From positions 1-18,723 of the forward strand of contig CAYQCE010000063.1 of NCBI GenBank assembly GCA_964415885.1: 18,723 bases of DNA. The letters run 5' to 3'. Both the position numbers and the translations under genes were made by a program. The DNA is from CAYQCE01 sp964415885. GTDB taxonomy: Bacteria > Zixibacteria > MSB-5A5 > JAABVY01 > JAHJOQ01. Of the stretch, positions 7,193 through 16,572 are shown piece by piece (position 1 is the stretch's first letter; every line of letters starts with the position of its first letter). The notes under the pieces were generated by a model. The model saw nothing but the letters and a program-made list of their open reading frames with translations, was not told the DNA's origin and made no database searches.

Positions 7193-10100
7193 ATGACCAG
7201 ACGATCAAGATTACTTATAATGGGCATGATAGCCGCCTTTTTCGGGATGTCGCATTCATCCCTCGGGGGCTACATTACCGGAGATCTGGCGCAGAGGGTG
7301 ATAGAAGATCCTTCAGCCACTTACACTGTCTATGTATGTATGGATGATGAGGGCGAAACTGATGTCGCACAACTGTCCAGGAGCCTGCATTCGTTCACCC
7401 GCCAGGCACGGCACGCTCGGCTGATAGAAGCTCTCAAAGCCCGCTCTGCGAGCTCGCAGAGTGACATCACTCAATTCCTGTCCGATCGCAAGGATGAGGG
7501 TGATGTTTACGAGTTCAAGGGCTACTGGATTGATAATGTTGTCGTCGTTACTGCGCGAGGCCATTTGATTGACGAGCTCTCCTATCGCTCGGATGTTGAT
7601 GTGATCTTCGAGGCAAGTGGAGGCCTTCTAGTTGAGCCTGTCAGATCACAAACAGCCGGCGCGCCGATGGACACGCTTCCGTCCGCGCTCAAGGTCATAG
7701 GCGCCGATTCGATGTGGACGCTGGGCTACACAGGCCAGGGAACGCTCGTCGGCAGTCTTGATACGGGGGTTGATGGCGACCATCCGGCATTGACCGATTC
7801 GTGGCGAGGCAACAACGGCTACTCCGCTGGCGAAAGCTGGTTCGATCCTGTCGACGGCGAAGATTATCCGCATACATTTCCCGGAACGAGCAATCCCGAG
7901 CACGGCACCCATGTGCTCGGACTGATGGTCGCACATGATGACGCCACGGGAGATACTGTCGGTGTGGCGCCGGATGCTCAGTGGATTTCAGCCGCGGTTA
8001 TTGATATACCCGGTGCGCTTATCCTCGACGGTCTCGAGTGGGCCGCCGATCCGGACGGCAACCCGAACACGATCACCGACGTCCCGGATGTTCTTTGCAA
8101 TTCCTGGGGATACAGAAATAGTGATGTGGGCTGTGAGGATGTATTCTGGAGAGCGATTGACAATATCGAGGAACTCGGCGTATTCGTGGTATTTGCATGC
8201 GGCAACGAGGGGGAGTTTGGTCCGAAGACAATCCGCAATCCTGCCAACCGCGCATCTACACCCTACAGTTCGTTCGCGGTGGGTATGATAGATCCTACGG
8301 ATTCGTTACTCTCGGTCTACAATGAATCATCGCGCGGACCCTCCGATTGCGACGATGTATCTCTGAAGCCGCAAGTCGTAGCTCCCGGTGCCCGCATCAG
8401 ATCGACTGTGCCGGTTACAAACGGATCGTACGGCGTCAAGTGGGGAACGTCGATGGCGGCCCCGCATGTTGCCGGTGCCGCCGCGCTGCTTCGTCAGTAC
8501 AACCCCAACGCACACGTCGACTCGATAAAGCAGGCACTCATGGAAACCGCTATCGACATCGAATCAGCCGGTCCGGATTACGCTTCCGGGTACGGTTTGA
8601 TATACATCCCGGCTGCACTCGAGGTTTTGGCGCCGAACAGCGAACCAAACGTGTTTATACTCGACATCGAAAATGCCTCCCCAAATCCCGGTGACACAAT
8701 TGAACTCACTCTGACGCTCAAGAACTCAGGACTCGGCGTCATATCTGTCGATGGAACGATTCGTACCGAGTCTTCATTCGTCACAATTGTAGACTCAACG
8801 TACAACTTCGGGGACATACCGCTCGACGGCACAGTCAATAATTTTGAGAGCCCATTCAGCATAGCATTTGCAGACGACATAATCTCCGGCACAGATGTCA
8901 ATTTCACTCTCCATCTGGAATCGCCCGGCGACTATGAGACAAATATCCCGCTCAAATTCACGGTCGGATCAGCGCCTCTGAAATCAGAATACACGCATGA
9001 TGCCGGTTCGGCGTCATTCGGCGTCTCCAACTACGGGGAGTTTGGTTTTGCCGATGGCAGCGCCGTCGACCTTGGCCTCCCGGGATTCGTGTGGCCCGAA
9101 GACGGCCAGAATCATCTGTATGAGATGGGATTGGCTGTAGCTGTCGATTCGGTTCATGTTTCAGATGGCGTAAGGAATCCGATCTGGAGATCGGATGCCG
9201 ATTTCGCGGTCGTGCCGGGCGGAGATATTGTAGTCTCCGAACCGGGAGAGCAGGCCGACGAGGAGACTTACTCGATCTACGACGACTCAAACGCGGAGGA
9301 TCCGATAGGGATACGAATATCACAGCGAACTCTCGCGTTTGCCGCGCATCCGGACGATGATTACATCTTCTTGATATACCGTCTGTTCAATGATTCGGAC
9401 AGCACACTCAACGGTGTTCGCATTGGCTTCATCTCCGACTGGGACTGGCCGTGGGGCGGAGCCGGCTCGGACAAGGTCGGATTCTATGCCGATGCCAATC
9501 TGGGGTATATGTTCTCTGCGCTTACCGATGACCCGCGAGGGATTGCTGTTCTGAACTCAGAAGGCGCCACATCATTTTCAGCTATCGACAATTTCAGCTA
9601 CATCATACAGGGATACGGCAGAACCGATGCACAGAAGTGGGGTTTCCTGTCAGGGGGAATTCAGGAGCCGCCAACTATTCCCAGAGACCAGTCGATCGCG
9701 ATATCCACCGGACCGTTCGACATAGCTCCCGGTGATTCGGCAGAGGCCGCATTTGCGGTGATCGGAGCGGAGAATACGCTGGCTCTCTTCGAATCTGCCG
9801 AACTTGCGGCTCTCAAGTACCGTGCTATCAGGCTGGCAGGAATCGCTATCGAAATCGACAGCGTGTTTACCGACCAGAAAACGGAGGTACCGGAGCCATT
9901 TATAAAGCCGGGTGATGCCAAAGAGATTCCGCTTACTTACAACCTTGGCCAGAATTACCCGAATCCGTTCAACCCGACAACCACGATCAACTTCTCAATC
10001 GAGAGACCATCTCACACGAGGTTGACAATCTACAATATTCTCGGTCAGAGTGTCGCAACGTTGATAGATCAGAATCTGCCCGCGGGCGACCATTCCGTGC

Positions 10101-10195
10101 GCTGGGACGCGTCCGGGTTGGCATCCGGCCTGTATCTCTACCGTCTGCAGAGTGGCGATTTTGTCGAGGTCAGAAAGATGGTGCTCACCAGGTGA
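7193..10195 (+). CDS. Secreted subtilisin-like serine peptidase with T9SS tail
   Basis: This is a 1000-aa exported S8 peptidase. A signal peptide (about 1-25) leads to an I9-like inhibitory propeptide (about 42-145). The catalytic domain (about 160-480) holds the full triad: Asp190 in GSLDTGVDGDH, His237 in EHGTHVLGL and Ser420 in GTSMAAPHVAG, with oxyanion Asn338 in ACGNEG. Then come a CARDB/Ig-like domain (about 485-590) and a large beta-rich region (about 600-890). Residues 917-1000 form a type-A T9SS C-terminal sorting domain (LGQNYPNPFNPTTTINFSI ... GLYLYRLQ ... KMVLTR). The protein is therefore probably carried across the outer membrane by type IX secretion and either anchored or released. 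The start is ATG 7193, with AGAGG (7179-7183) 9 nt upstream. Its last 11 bp overlap the end of the convergent YiiX-like gene. Confidence 0.96.
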   Translation: MTRRSRLLIMGMIAAFFGMSHSSLGGYITGDLAQRVIEDPSATYTVYVCMDDEGETDVAQLSRSLHSFTRQARHARLIEALKARSASSQSDITQFLSDRKDEGDVYEFKGYWIDNVVVVTARGHLIDELSYRSDVDVIFEASGGLLVEPVRSQTAGAPMDTLPSALKVIGADSMWTLGYTGQGTLVGSLDTGVDGDHPALTDSWRGNNGYSAGESWFDPVDGEDYPHTFPGTSNPEHGTHVLGLMVAHDDATGDTVGVAPDAQWISAAVIDIPGALILDGLEWAADPDGNPNTITDVPDVLCNSWGYRNSDVGCEDVFWRAIDNIEELGVFVVFACGNEGEFGPKTIRNPANRASTPYSSFAVGMIDPTDSLLSVYNESSRGPSDCDDVSLKPQVVAPGARIRSTVPVTNGSYGVKWGTSMAAPHVAGAAALLRQYNPNAHVDSIKQALMETAIDIESAGPDYASGYGLIYIPAALEVLAPNSEPNVFILDIENASPNPGDTIELTLTLKNSGLGVISVDGTIRTESSFVTIVDSTYNFGDIPLDGTVNNFESPFSIAFADDIISGTDVNFTLHLESPGDYETNIPLKFTVGSAPLKSEYTHDAGSASFGVSNYGEFGFADGSAVDLGLPGFVWPEDGQNHLYEMGLAVAVDSVHVSDGVRNPIWRSDADFAVVPGGDIVVSEPGEQADEETYSIYDDSNAEDPIGIRISQRTLAFAAHPDDDYIFLIYRLFNDSDSTLNGVRIGFISDWDWPWGGAGSDKVGFYADANLGYMFSALTDDPRGIAVLNSEGATSFSAIDNFSYIIQGYGRTDAQKWGFLSGGIQEPPTIPRDQSIAISTGPFDIAPGDSAEAAFAVIGAENTLALFESAELAALKYRAIRLAGIAIEIDSVFTDQKTEVPEPFIKPGDAKEIPLTYNLGQNYPNPFNPTTTINFSIERPSHTRLTIYNILGQSVATLIDQNLPAGDHSVRWDASGLASGLYLYRLQSGDFVEVRKMVLTR

Positions 10196-10862
10196 TTCCG
10201 CGCTCCGGCATTGTAGTATACACCGTCTCCAATTCAGTGTCGTAGTAGATCGAGACGGGTGATACAACCGTTTTGTCGAGATTCGGACCATCGGGGAAAT
10301 ACACACCGATCCAATACTGCACGATATCGTGCTCGAGATTGAAGTCGCCGAACTTATCGATTCTGCCGAGATCAATTCCCGCCCCTCGCTTGAACATCTT
10401 GTAAACCAATTCGCTACAGTAGAATCTCTCATCGTCCCAGTCAAACTGCACGTCGTATGACTTTCCTTCATGCCTCTTGAATTCACCACGAATCGAATTC
10501 AGAACTGAAGCTGTCAACGCACTATCGGCATGCCTCAGACGCATAACTGCGAAACGGTGTTCAACTCCGCGAGAAACCCAGCGATTGAACGGTGTCCGTT
10601 TGACCTCGCCCCGCGACTCGTACACGAACGCAGAGTCGTCTTCGACGAAAACCACACCGAGATGCGTGATCTTCGAATTCAGCGCTTTCTCGAGCGCAGC
10701 GCCGAGTTGTGACTTGGATCGCTGGAACACCAGATCGCCATCCTGGAATCTGACCGGGTAATTACTCTCATCACTTTGATCCCTGGCTGAGACAGGCAGG
10801 GCGGTGATCAGCGAGATACAAATCATAAAAATGGAAAACACTGCGGGAGCTGTTCTTGTCAT
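10185..10862 (-). CDS. Exported YiiX/YebB-like permuted papain-fold amidase
   Basis: The product is 225 aa. A signal peptide (MTRTAPAVFSIFMICISLIT..., cleavage near VSA/RD at 26/27) is followed by a YiiX-type (permuted NlpC/P60-related) domain. The conserved elements run in permuted order: FQDGDLVFQRS (39-49), His67 in KITHLGVVF, then the nucleophile Cys149 in FYCSELVYKMF with Glu151. Members are thought to cleave amide or thioester bonds in cell-wall or lipid substrates, but the substrate here cannot be read from sequence. An upstream in-frame extension to 10967 has no signal peptide at its start and would bury this one, so I chose ATG 10862, 9 nt after GGAG (10876-10873). The C-terminus overlaps the subtilase tail to tail. 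It lies 115 bp downstream of the C25 peptidase, with a terminator between. Confidence 0.92.
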   Translation of the reverse strand: MTRTAPAVFSIFMICISLITALPVSARDQSDESNYPVRFQDGDLVFQRSKSQLGAALEKALNSKITHLGVVFVEDDSAFVYESRGEVKRTPFNRWVSRGVEHRFAVMRLRHADSALTASVLNSIRGEFKRHEGKSYDVQFDWDDERFYCSELVYKMFKRGAGIDLGRIDKFGDFNLEHDIVQYWIGVYFPDGPNLDKTVVSPVSIYYDTELETVYTTMPERGITW

Positions 10863-10914
10863 AGTTATTGACTCCGGTTCCGGTGGATCGCCGGATTGCG
10901 ACCCGACGGGAATA

Positions 10915-10949
10915 TACAAAGAAAGAGGCTGCCTGTGCAAGGCAGCCTC
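10915..10949 (-). terminator. Intrinsic terminator of the C25 peptidase gene
   Basis: A perfect 9-bp stem, GAGGCTGCC (10925-10933) with GGCAGCCTC (10941-10949), has a 7-nt loop. On the minus strand it is followed by TTTCTTTG. It lies 28 bp past the C25 stop codon. It separates that transcript from the YiiX-like gene, which then needs its own promoter or readthrough. Confidence 0.82.
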
Positions 10950-10976
10950 CATATACTCAATCGACACTATAGTCGA

Positions 10977-13900
10977 TCATTTGCAGTCAGCGCACGGTTC
11001 CGGTCCTTCATTGAAGACATACCCTACCAGATAAACAACGTCATCGATGTCAACACCACCAGTGCAATTGACATCAGCAGCTTCCACCGGATCCGGAGGA
11101 GTACCGCCGGAGAAGACGTAGTTGATCGTGAACACGATGTCATCAATGTCGACACCGCCGCTTCCGTCAGCATCACCGCAGATGTAGCTGTTGTCAAAGA
11201 CAAGCAGCGACACAGGTACGGAGTGCGATGGATTCGCCGGATCATCGCAATCGATGTTGATCAGACCATCGTAGGAGCCAAAATCAAGCTCATTCGAGTT
11301 GAAGATGACTTCGACTTGATCAGTGTTGTAAGGCTCGATCGTGCCGGAGACAGAACCAAGCGAGAGCCACGCGGTGCTCGAAATCTTGATCGCAAGATTG
11401 TCGTGCATGTACGCGGCATTGTAGGCGACCGTAAGGCCATCGGATGCATCAGCATTCTCGATTCCCACGGTTGCGCCCTCGAGACCGAGGTAGTTATCGC
11501 CGGGATCCATAGTCCCATACTGCGTCACTATTCTGCCGGTCGGATAGAGGACTGCCTGGAATGTAAGCGATCCCGTTCCGGCTCCGCTCTTGTAGATCGG
11601 GACGTTAACGTATGACACGATGAACCGCTCGTTCGCAGCATCATAGTAGTAGTAGATATCCCCGCCTGCAGCCGGATTCAGGTCATCCCAGAACATTGCT
11701 ATCAGGTTATCCGGGAACTGAGGATCCGGCAGATCCTGATTCGACGTGTACGAGCTCGGCGTACTCTCAAACGTGAGGTAACCGTTCGAAGCAATGTAGA
11801 CATCGCTGTAGATATTGTTGTAGAACGGGAATCCAAATCCCATCGGGATCGCGGAGGAGATGCCGTCGTCCGCCAGCGTTACATCGGTTCCGACCGCCGA
11901 AATGTCGATCCAGTCGTATGTCGGACCACCCGGCTCGTCGGAATCGATCCAGCGATAGCCGTAGTCGTCCGGACCGCCGGAACCCTTCTCAACCGGTGGA
12001 TAGTATGGTTCCTCTATTCCGGTCTTGTCCGGATCGGCGATTCTGAATCCGAGCGGCTCCACGTTATCTGTGGTCGATGAAGCTGACGACAGATGCAGAG
12101 TTCCGCCTGCGCCTTTGACAGCCTTCATGTCCAGCATAACATAATCGAGAGTATAATGGAGCCTTCCGGGACCGTCGTTCGCGATCGTAAGAAGTTCCGT
12201 CACCTCTTCGAGCTGACCCAGCTCGACATCAATCGAAGTCTGGGTAACGTTGAGTAACGGCTCGTAGATATAGAGATCAACGGTTACATTGTCTGAGGTA
12301 TGCGACGGGTCATTACATGTCATCTCAACGGTACCCGTATGATTGCCGGGTGCCATTCCGGTGGCATCAATGTCGATAACGAAATCGAGTGACCCTCCCG
12401 GAGGCAGAAGGTTGTCCTCCTCGGAGCAGTCGAGCCAACCGTCGGTCGTGCTGAAGCTGACATGCAGGTTGCCCTGCCCGACATTGTCAATGTGCACGGT
12501 ATGCTGCGAGGTCTGTCCCTCGACAAGCGAGTCGGCACAGGTCATACCGGCAAGCGAAATCGACGGAGCATGAATGTATATATTGACCGGCACCTCTCCC
12601 GAGATCGTCCCCGGGTCATTCGACGTGAACATCAGTGAACCGCTGTGATTGCCCGGCGCCATACCGGTCGTGTTGACATCGAACGTGAAGTCCAGGCTGT
12701 CGCCAGCCGGTACGTAGTTATTGTCCGTGTTGCAGGTTATCCAGTCGACACCCGGATTGAAGCGGACACGAAGCTCGCCGTCACCTGTGTTGTAGACTCT
12801 GACAGTCTCCTGTGCGACCTGGTCGTCAAGGAGCGAGTCCTGAACGGCCGATGGCGACAACGAAATATTCGGGATGCCGCCGGTACCCTGGTAGTACCCT
12901 TTCATCTCGATATCGTCGACATTCCACCCGCAATGAGTCTGTGAGCCGTCGGTCGATCCCATACCGAATCTGATCTCGAAATAGGGATTGCCGTCGGCGT
13001 AGTCTGAGACATCGAAATACTGCTCGTTCCAGGATGTCTCGTTGATCGTCGATGAGCCGTTCTCGTATAGGCGGTGCCATGTCGAGCCATCGAAGACCTC
13101 GAAATAGGCGTGGTCGTAGCTGTTCCGCTCCACCCCCAGCCATCTCTGGAATCTAAGCTGGATGCCGTTATAGTCGGAGCAATCAATCCATTTGGTAACC
13201 CACTGAGTCGTGCTGATACTGTTCTCATACTCACCGTCACCGCTAAGGTCGTTACCCAGAACCTGGTTGTCGGTGGTCGGGCTGTGATCGGTCGAAGGAT
13301 CGCCGCCCAAACCCTGGCATGAGGCGATCTCCCACTCGGCGCTGCCACCGAGACCGGTCCAGCCCTGGTCGAACGCGAAATCATCGTAGTAGAAGACGAC
13401 TCTGTCACCCACGGTGATCATGAGATTCAGGTCTACGGTGTAACCGCTCGGTGACGTGACAGCGAGTGTCATCGGCACGGCGTAACCCATCGGAGTCGAG
13501 GCGTCCGCGGAAGCTGTGAAGACATCTGCGGCATTGTCCGCAACTCCGCCATCGGGACTGATATCTCCGAACGTTCCGTTCGGATCATCCAGGCTCAGGA
13601 AGCTGTCATTCTCTGACAGAACGCCTGTGACACTCGCAGCGATACCGCTTCCGGAGTTGCCCAGCGTTACGACGATATCCGCCGTCTCTCCCGGATCGAG
13701 AATGCTGTTGCCGTTGCCGGTCGCATCATCAATAGTGAGCGAGAGGTTATCGAGAACCGGAGCGTGCACGGTGTAGACGAAATTGCTCGTCCAGAGATCC
13801 TTCGCATCTCCATTGACATTCAGTTCGAACGGAATGGCATGACCATCCGGGACATCGGTGTGGACATCAAACGCAAACGCGCTCGCGCTGTATCCGAGTC

Positions 13901-16190
13901 CGTCGTTTCCGGTCACTGTTCCGTAGAACTCGTTATCATCCGTCAGTGTGACATACGTTGATGTTGTGGTCAGAGTGGCGTCGACGTTGTAAGCGTCATC
14001 CGGTCCGACATTCTTGACCTGAACGCCCATGACAATGCTCTCGCCGAGGTCGATCATTCCGTTGTTGTTGCCGGTGGCGTCATTAATGTCGCTCTCATCG
14101 TAGATGACATACGGTCCGGACGGTGTGATCACCTGAATCGTCGAAATATAGGGCTCGAGATTCTGGCCTGTGACTACTATATCCGCGACACACGGCTGCG
14201 CGAACGGATCGAGATCAATCGTAACCTGGCCGCTATTGTCAACATGACCTGCGCCGTGCAGGACACCGTTGAAGCTGATACCGACGTATGAACCCGGAGC
14301 AGCCTGAACGGTTATCGAGGGCTCGGTAATCATGATCGTCGACGGATAAGTCACGAGATTCGCAGAGGGAACGCCCATGTACGAGGTGACCGAAGGGTCA
14401 CCCATCAGGTGGTAGGCTTCCCAGTAGTAGGTTACACGGGAACCACCCTCGGTCACTCCCATATTGCCGGCGAAAATAATAGCGTCGTTTGACACATAGT
14501 GCATGCTGTCAGGTTCGCCGTGATCGTGGAAGATGCCGTCGTATGCACCGGGACCAGTCTCTTCGTAGGTCGGACCGGATCCGATGACCGGGCCGTAGCC
14601 AACGCCCCAGTAGTAGTCCTCATACCAGTATGTGCTGTTGGAGGCGCCGATGTAACCAATACCGCCTTTATTTTCTGCCTGCAGCCAGGCTTCGCCCCAG
14701 CATGGGCTGGACGGGTCACCGAACGTATTCGATGAACAGCAGTTGCCGATGGCGAGCAGATACTTGTGAATATTGGTCAAGCCGTTAATGTCGCTCGTGG
14801 TAAACGACGGATCGCCCCAACTCGAGTGACCGCAGTGGGCGGTGTAATTCGCAAAGCCAATACCGTCATTGACCGTCTGTATGATAGCGGCCGATGCACC
14901 AGGGTCGTCCGAATCCGGATAGAGCCAGACATTCGGATCTATTCCGTGAGCGAGGTTGAAATACAGACTCGTGCCGTAGTTGATCTGGCCGTTTCCATGC
15001 GTGATTGCGTACGTGCCATCAACGCCGGCAATCAGCGTTACCTCTTCGAGATAACTCGGATCTGGCATTTCATACCTCTCGTATTCGAGAGTCTTGTCGA
15101 TCTGCGGCTGGAGCTGATTCGAATTCTGAGCCGAGAATCGACCGTAGTAGATCTCGGGGAAGACATCGCTCGTGAACTCGCAGTAGTAGAGATCGGAAAT
15201 ATGGCTTCCGGCCGTGCCGCTCCAAGCCTCGATCTGCTCGTCATCACCGACGAGAAGCACGAAGGATGGCTTCGGGCTCAGCGTATTGTACTGGTTCTGA
15301 ATCCAGCTCTTGATCGCAGTCTTGGAAGTTCCGATATCATCGGTGTAGGCCTCGATTACGTTGAAGCCCTTCTGAACCTTCCAATCGACGAACGGCTCGA
15401 GCTGAGTCTCGAACATCGGATCGGAAACGATCAGATACGTGATCGGGTATTTTGTCAGATCGCCCTTATTCGCGGTGAACATCGACGGCGAATAGTTGAA
15501 GAGCCGGTTGTAGACCGCCTCGAAGAAAGGCGAGTACGACTCCTGGAATGTCAGTTCCGACTTTGGCCAGTCCGAGCCGACAAAGTCAACCTGAACAACG
15601 ATGTTCTTGTAGACTCTGACAGTGTTGCCGGTAGGATTGTACTCCACTGGCGAGATCGCAATCCTGCCTATCCTTACACCGCGCATAATACCGAGCTCTT
15701 CCGTCGTGATGAGCTCATGCGAATAGAAACCCTTCTCGGCATAGACCGATTGATTGTACTCGAAAGGTACGAAATCCGGATCATCGGATTTTGACAGAGA
15801 CGGCTGCGTCGGAAGCAGCGGAGTCTCGATTCCGAGTTCGGTCAGGTCTATTTCGTCCATTTCATAGCTGACAACCTGCGCACGGAGTTCTGCTCCAATC
15901 GGGATTGCCAGTAACTTGTTGGCCTTCGGTAGATCCGGCTCTCCCAGCAGATCAAAAGACCTTCCGCACCCCTTGATCGAAATCATCGTGAAATCGCCGG
16001 CCTTTGTGTCGACCGGAACGAACATGACCTCACCGACACTCAGCTCCATAGTCAGACCGGAGCGGTCCTGACCGAGAAGCTGCATTCCTGTCGGGGAATC
16101 GCTTAGCTTGTGAGTTTGTGCGGCGAAGGCGAAGCCGGTGCATAGATACAGCAACGCCAGGACGCACAGCAGTGTAGCGTGCTTCCTCAC
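10977..16190 (-). CDS. Gingipain-type C25 cysteine peptidase with dockerin tail
   Basis: This is a 1737-aa exported multidomain peptidase. A signal peptide (1-23, cleavage near AFA/AQ) is followed by a C25-type propeptide (about 25-215) and the C25 catalytic domain (about 245-610). The probable catalytic His452 is in NYTAHCGHSSW and the probable catalytic Cys485 in AIGNCCSSNTF. Downstream are Ig/CARDB-like domains (about 690-925), a MAM- or jelly-roll-like domain (about 930-1098), and two Ig-like repeats (1109-1209, 1210-1311). A third Ig repeat (1312-1351 plus 1605-1665) is interrupted by a nidogen-like insert. A type I dockerin ends it (1671-1737, two calcium loops, GDADGSGGVDIDD and ADVNCTGGVDIDD). 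It has no T9SS tail, unlike the neighbouring subtilase. The frame opens at TTG 16247, but GTG 16190 has GGAGG 5 nt upstream and starts the signal peptide, so I chose it. Confidence 0.94.
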   Translation of the reverse strand: MRKHATLLCVLALLYLCTGFAFAAQTHKLSDSPTGMQLLGQDRSGLTMELSVGEVMFVPVDTKAGDFTMISIKGCGRSFDLLGEPDLPKANKLLAIPIGAELRAQVVSYEMDEIDLTELGIETPLLPTQPSLSKSDDPDFVPFEYNQSVYAEKGFYSHELITTEELGIMRGVRIGRIAISPVEYNPTGNTVRVYKNIVVQVDFVGSDWPKSELTFQESYSPFFEAVYNRLFNYSPSMFTANKGDLTKYPITYLIVSDPMFETQLEPFVDWKVQKGFNVIEAYTDDIGTSKTAIKSWIQNQYNTLSPKPSFVLLVGDDEQIEAWSGTAGSHISDLYYCEFTSDVFPEIYYGRFSAQNSNQLQPQIDKTLEYERYEMPDPSYLEEVTLIAGVDGTYAITHGNGQINYGTSLYFNLAHGIDPNVWLYPDSDDPGASAAIIQTVNDGIGFANYTAHCGHSSWGDPSFTTSDINGLTNIHKYLLAIGNCCSSNTFGDPSSPCWGEAWLQAENKGGIGYIGASNSTYWYEDYYWGVGYGPVIGSGPTYEETGPGAYDGIFHDHGEPDSMHYVSNDAIIFAGNMGVTEGGSRVTYYWEAYHLMGDPSVTSYMGVPSANLVTYPSTIMITEPSITVQAAPGSYVGISFNGVLHGAGHVDNSGQVTIDLDPFAQPCVADIVVTGQNLEPYISTIQVITPSGPYVIYDESDINDATGNNNGMIDLGESIVMGVQVKNVGPDDAYNVDATLTTTSTYVTLTDDNEFYGTVTGNDGLGYSASAFAFDVHTDVPDGHAIPFELNVNGDAKDLWTSNFVYTVHAPVLDNLSLTIDDATGNGNSILDPGETADIVVTLGNSGSGIAASVTGVLSENDSFLSLDDPNGTFGDISPDGGVADNAADVFTASADASTPMGYAVPMTLAVTSPSGYTVDLNLMITVGDRVVFYYDDFAFDQGWTGLGGSAEWEIASCQGLGGDPSTDHSPTTDNQVLGNDLSGDGEYENSISTTQWVTKWIDCSDYNGIQLRFQRWLGVERNSYDHAYFEVFDGSTWHRLYENGSSTINETSWNEQYFDVSDYADGNPYFEIRFGMGSTDGSQTHCGWNVDDIEMKGYYQGTGGIPNISLSPSAVQDSLLDDQVAQETVRVYNTGDGELRVRFNPGVDWITCNTDNNYVPAGDSLDFTFDVNTTGMAPGNHSGSLMFTSNDPGTISGEVPVNIYIHAPSISLAGMTCADSLVEGQTSQHTVHIDNVGQGNLHVSFSTTDGWLDCSEEDNLLPPGGSLDFVIDIDATGMAPGNHTGTVEMTCNDPSHTSDNVTVDLYIYEPLLNVTQTSIDVELGQLEEVTELLTIANDGPGRLHYTLDYVMLDMKAVKGAGGTLHLSSASSTTDNVEPLGFRIADPDKTGIEEPYYPPVEKGSGGPDDYGYRWIDSDEPGGPTYDWIDISAVGTDVTLADDGISSAIPMGFGFPFYNNIYSDVYIASNGYLTFESTPSSYTSNQDLPDPQFPDNLIAMFWDDLNPAAGGDIYYYYDAANERFIVSYVNVPIYKSGAGTGSLTFQAVLYPTGRIVTQYGTMDPGDNYLGLEGATVGIENADASDGLTVAYNAAYMHDNLAIKISSTAWLSLGSVSGTIEPYNTDQVEVIFNSNELDFGSYDGLINIDCDDPANPSHSVPVSLLVFDNSYICGDADGSGGVDIDDIVFTINYVFSGGTPPDPVEAADVNCTGGVDIDDVVYLVGYVFNEGPEPCADCK

Positions 16191-16220
16191 ATCTCCCTCC
16201 GTTTCTACATAGATGTGTGT

Positions 16221-16247
16221 ATAATAAATAGATGAACGGTTAACCAA
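16221..16247 (-). promoter_or_regulatory. Possible housekeeping promoter of the C25 gene
   Basis: On the minus strand TTGGTT (16247-16242) and TATTAT (16226-16221) are separated by 15 nt, which is short. The predicted start near 16213 would give a leader of about 23 nt carrying the GGAGG of the GTG start. This would also exclude translation from 16247. Weak evidence. Confidence 0.3.
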
Positions 16248-16572
16248 CTATCATCCCACTGCAGTTGTTATCTATAACTAAAGCCCTGTGGCACAAATGA
16301 TAAGAACATATCTGACGCAGACTACTCACGAATTATAATAGATATTCTTCAAAAACAAAGAGAAAATCCGAAAAACGGGACATGATTCACCAGATTTGTG
16401 CGTCGATCTCCTCCATCCTGTGCGGATGCCTACTTCGTTGCCCTATATATGGATGTACGAAACTGAAGGCCCCAATCATGGAGCGGATTTGCATGTTTAG
16501 CGAAAAAATTAGAGTTGACAGACTCGTGTAAGCGCTTTTCCATCCCAGCGGCGACAATAGGGAGAGTTTCAA
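16248..16572. other. Divergent gene-free region between C25 and TSUP genes
   Basis: This is A/T-richer than its surroundings. I see no coding sequence that I would defend. Contents are a short dyad GTTAT-CT-ATAAC (near 16266-16277), a TTGACA (16515-16520) that could be a -35 box for the permease but has no good -10 at 16-18 nt, and the palindrome AAGCGCTT just after it. No -24/-12 sigma-54 element and no TGTAC-N6-GTACA palindrome were found here. Confidence 0.5.

Noticed and set aside
10863..10967. N-terminal extension of the YiiX-like gene to 10967
   Set aside because: It would place 35 residues before a clear signal peptide and run over the terminator region. ATG 10862 has a proper ribosome-binding site.
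14766..15794. 342-codon open frame on the + strand inside the C25 gene
   Set aside because: It is antisense to well-supported catalytic-domain codons and has no recognisable domain or ribosome-binding site. It is a frame shadow of a long gene.
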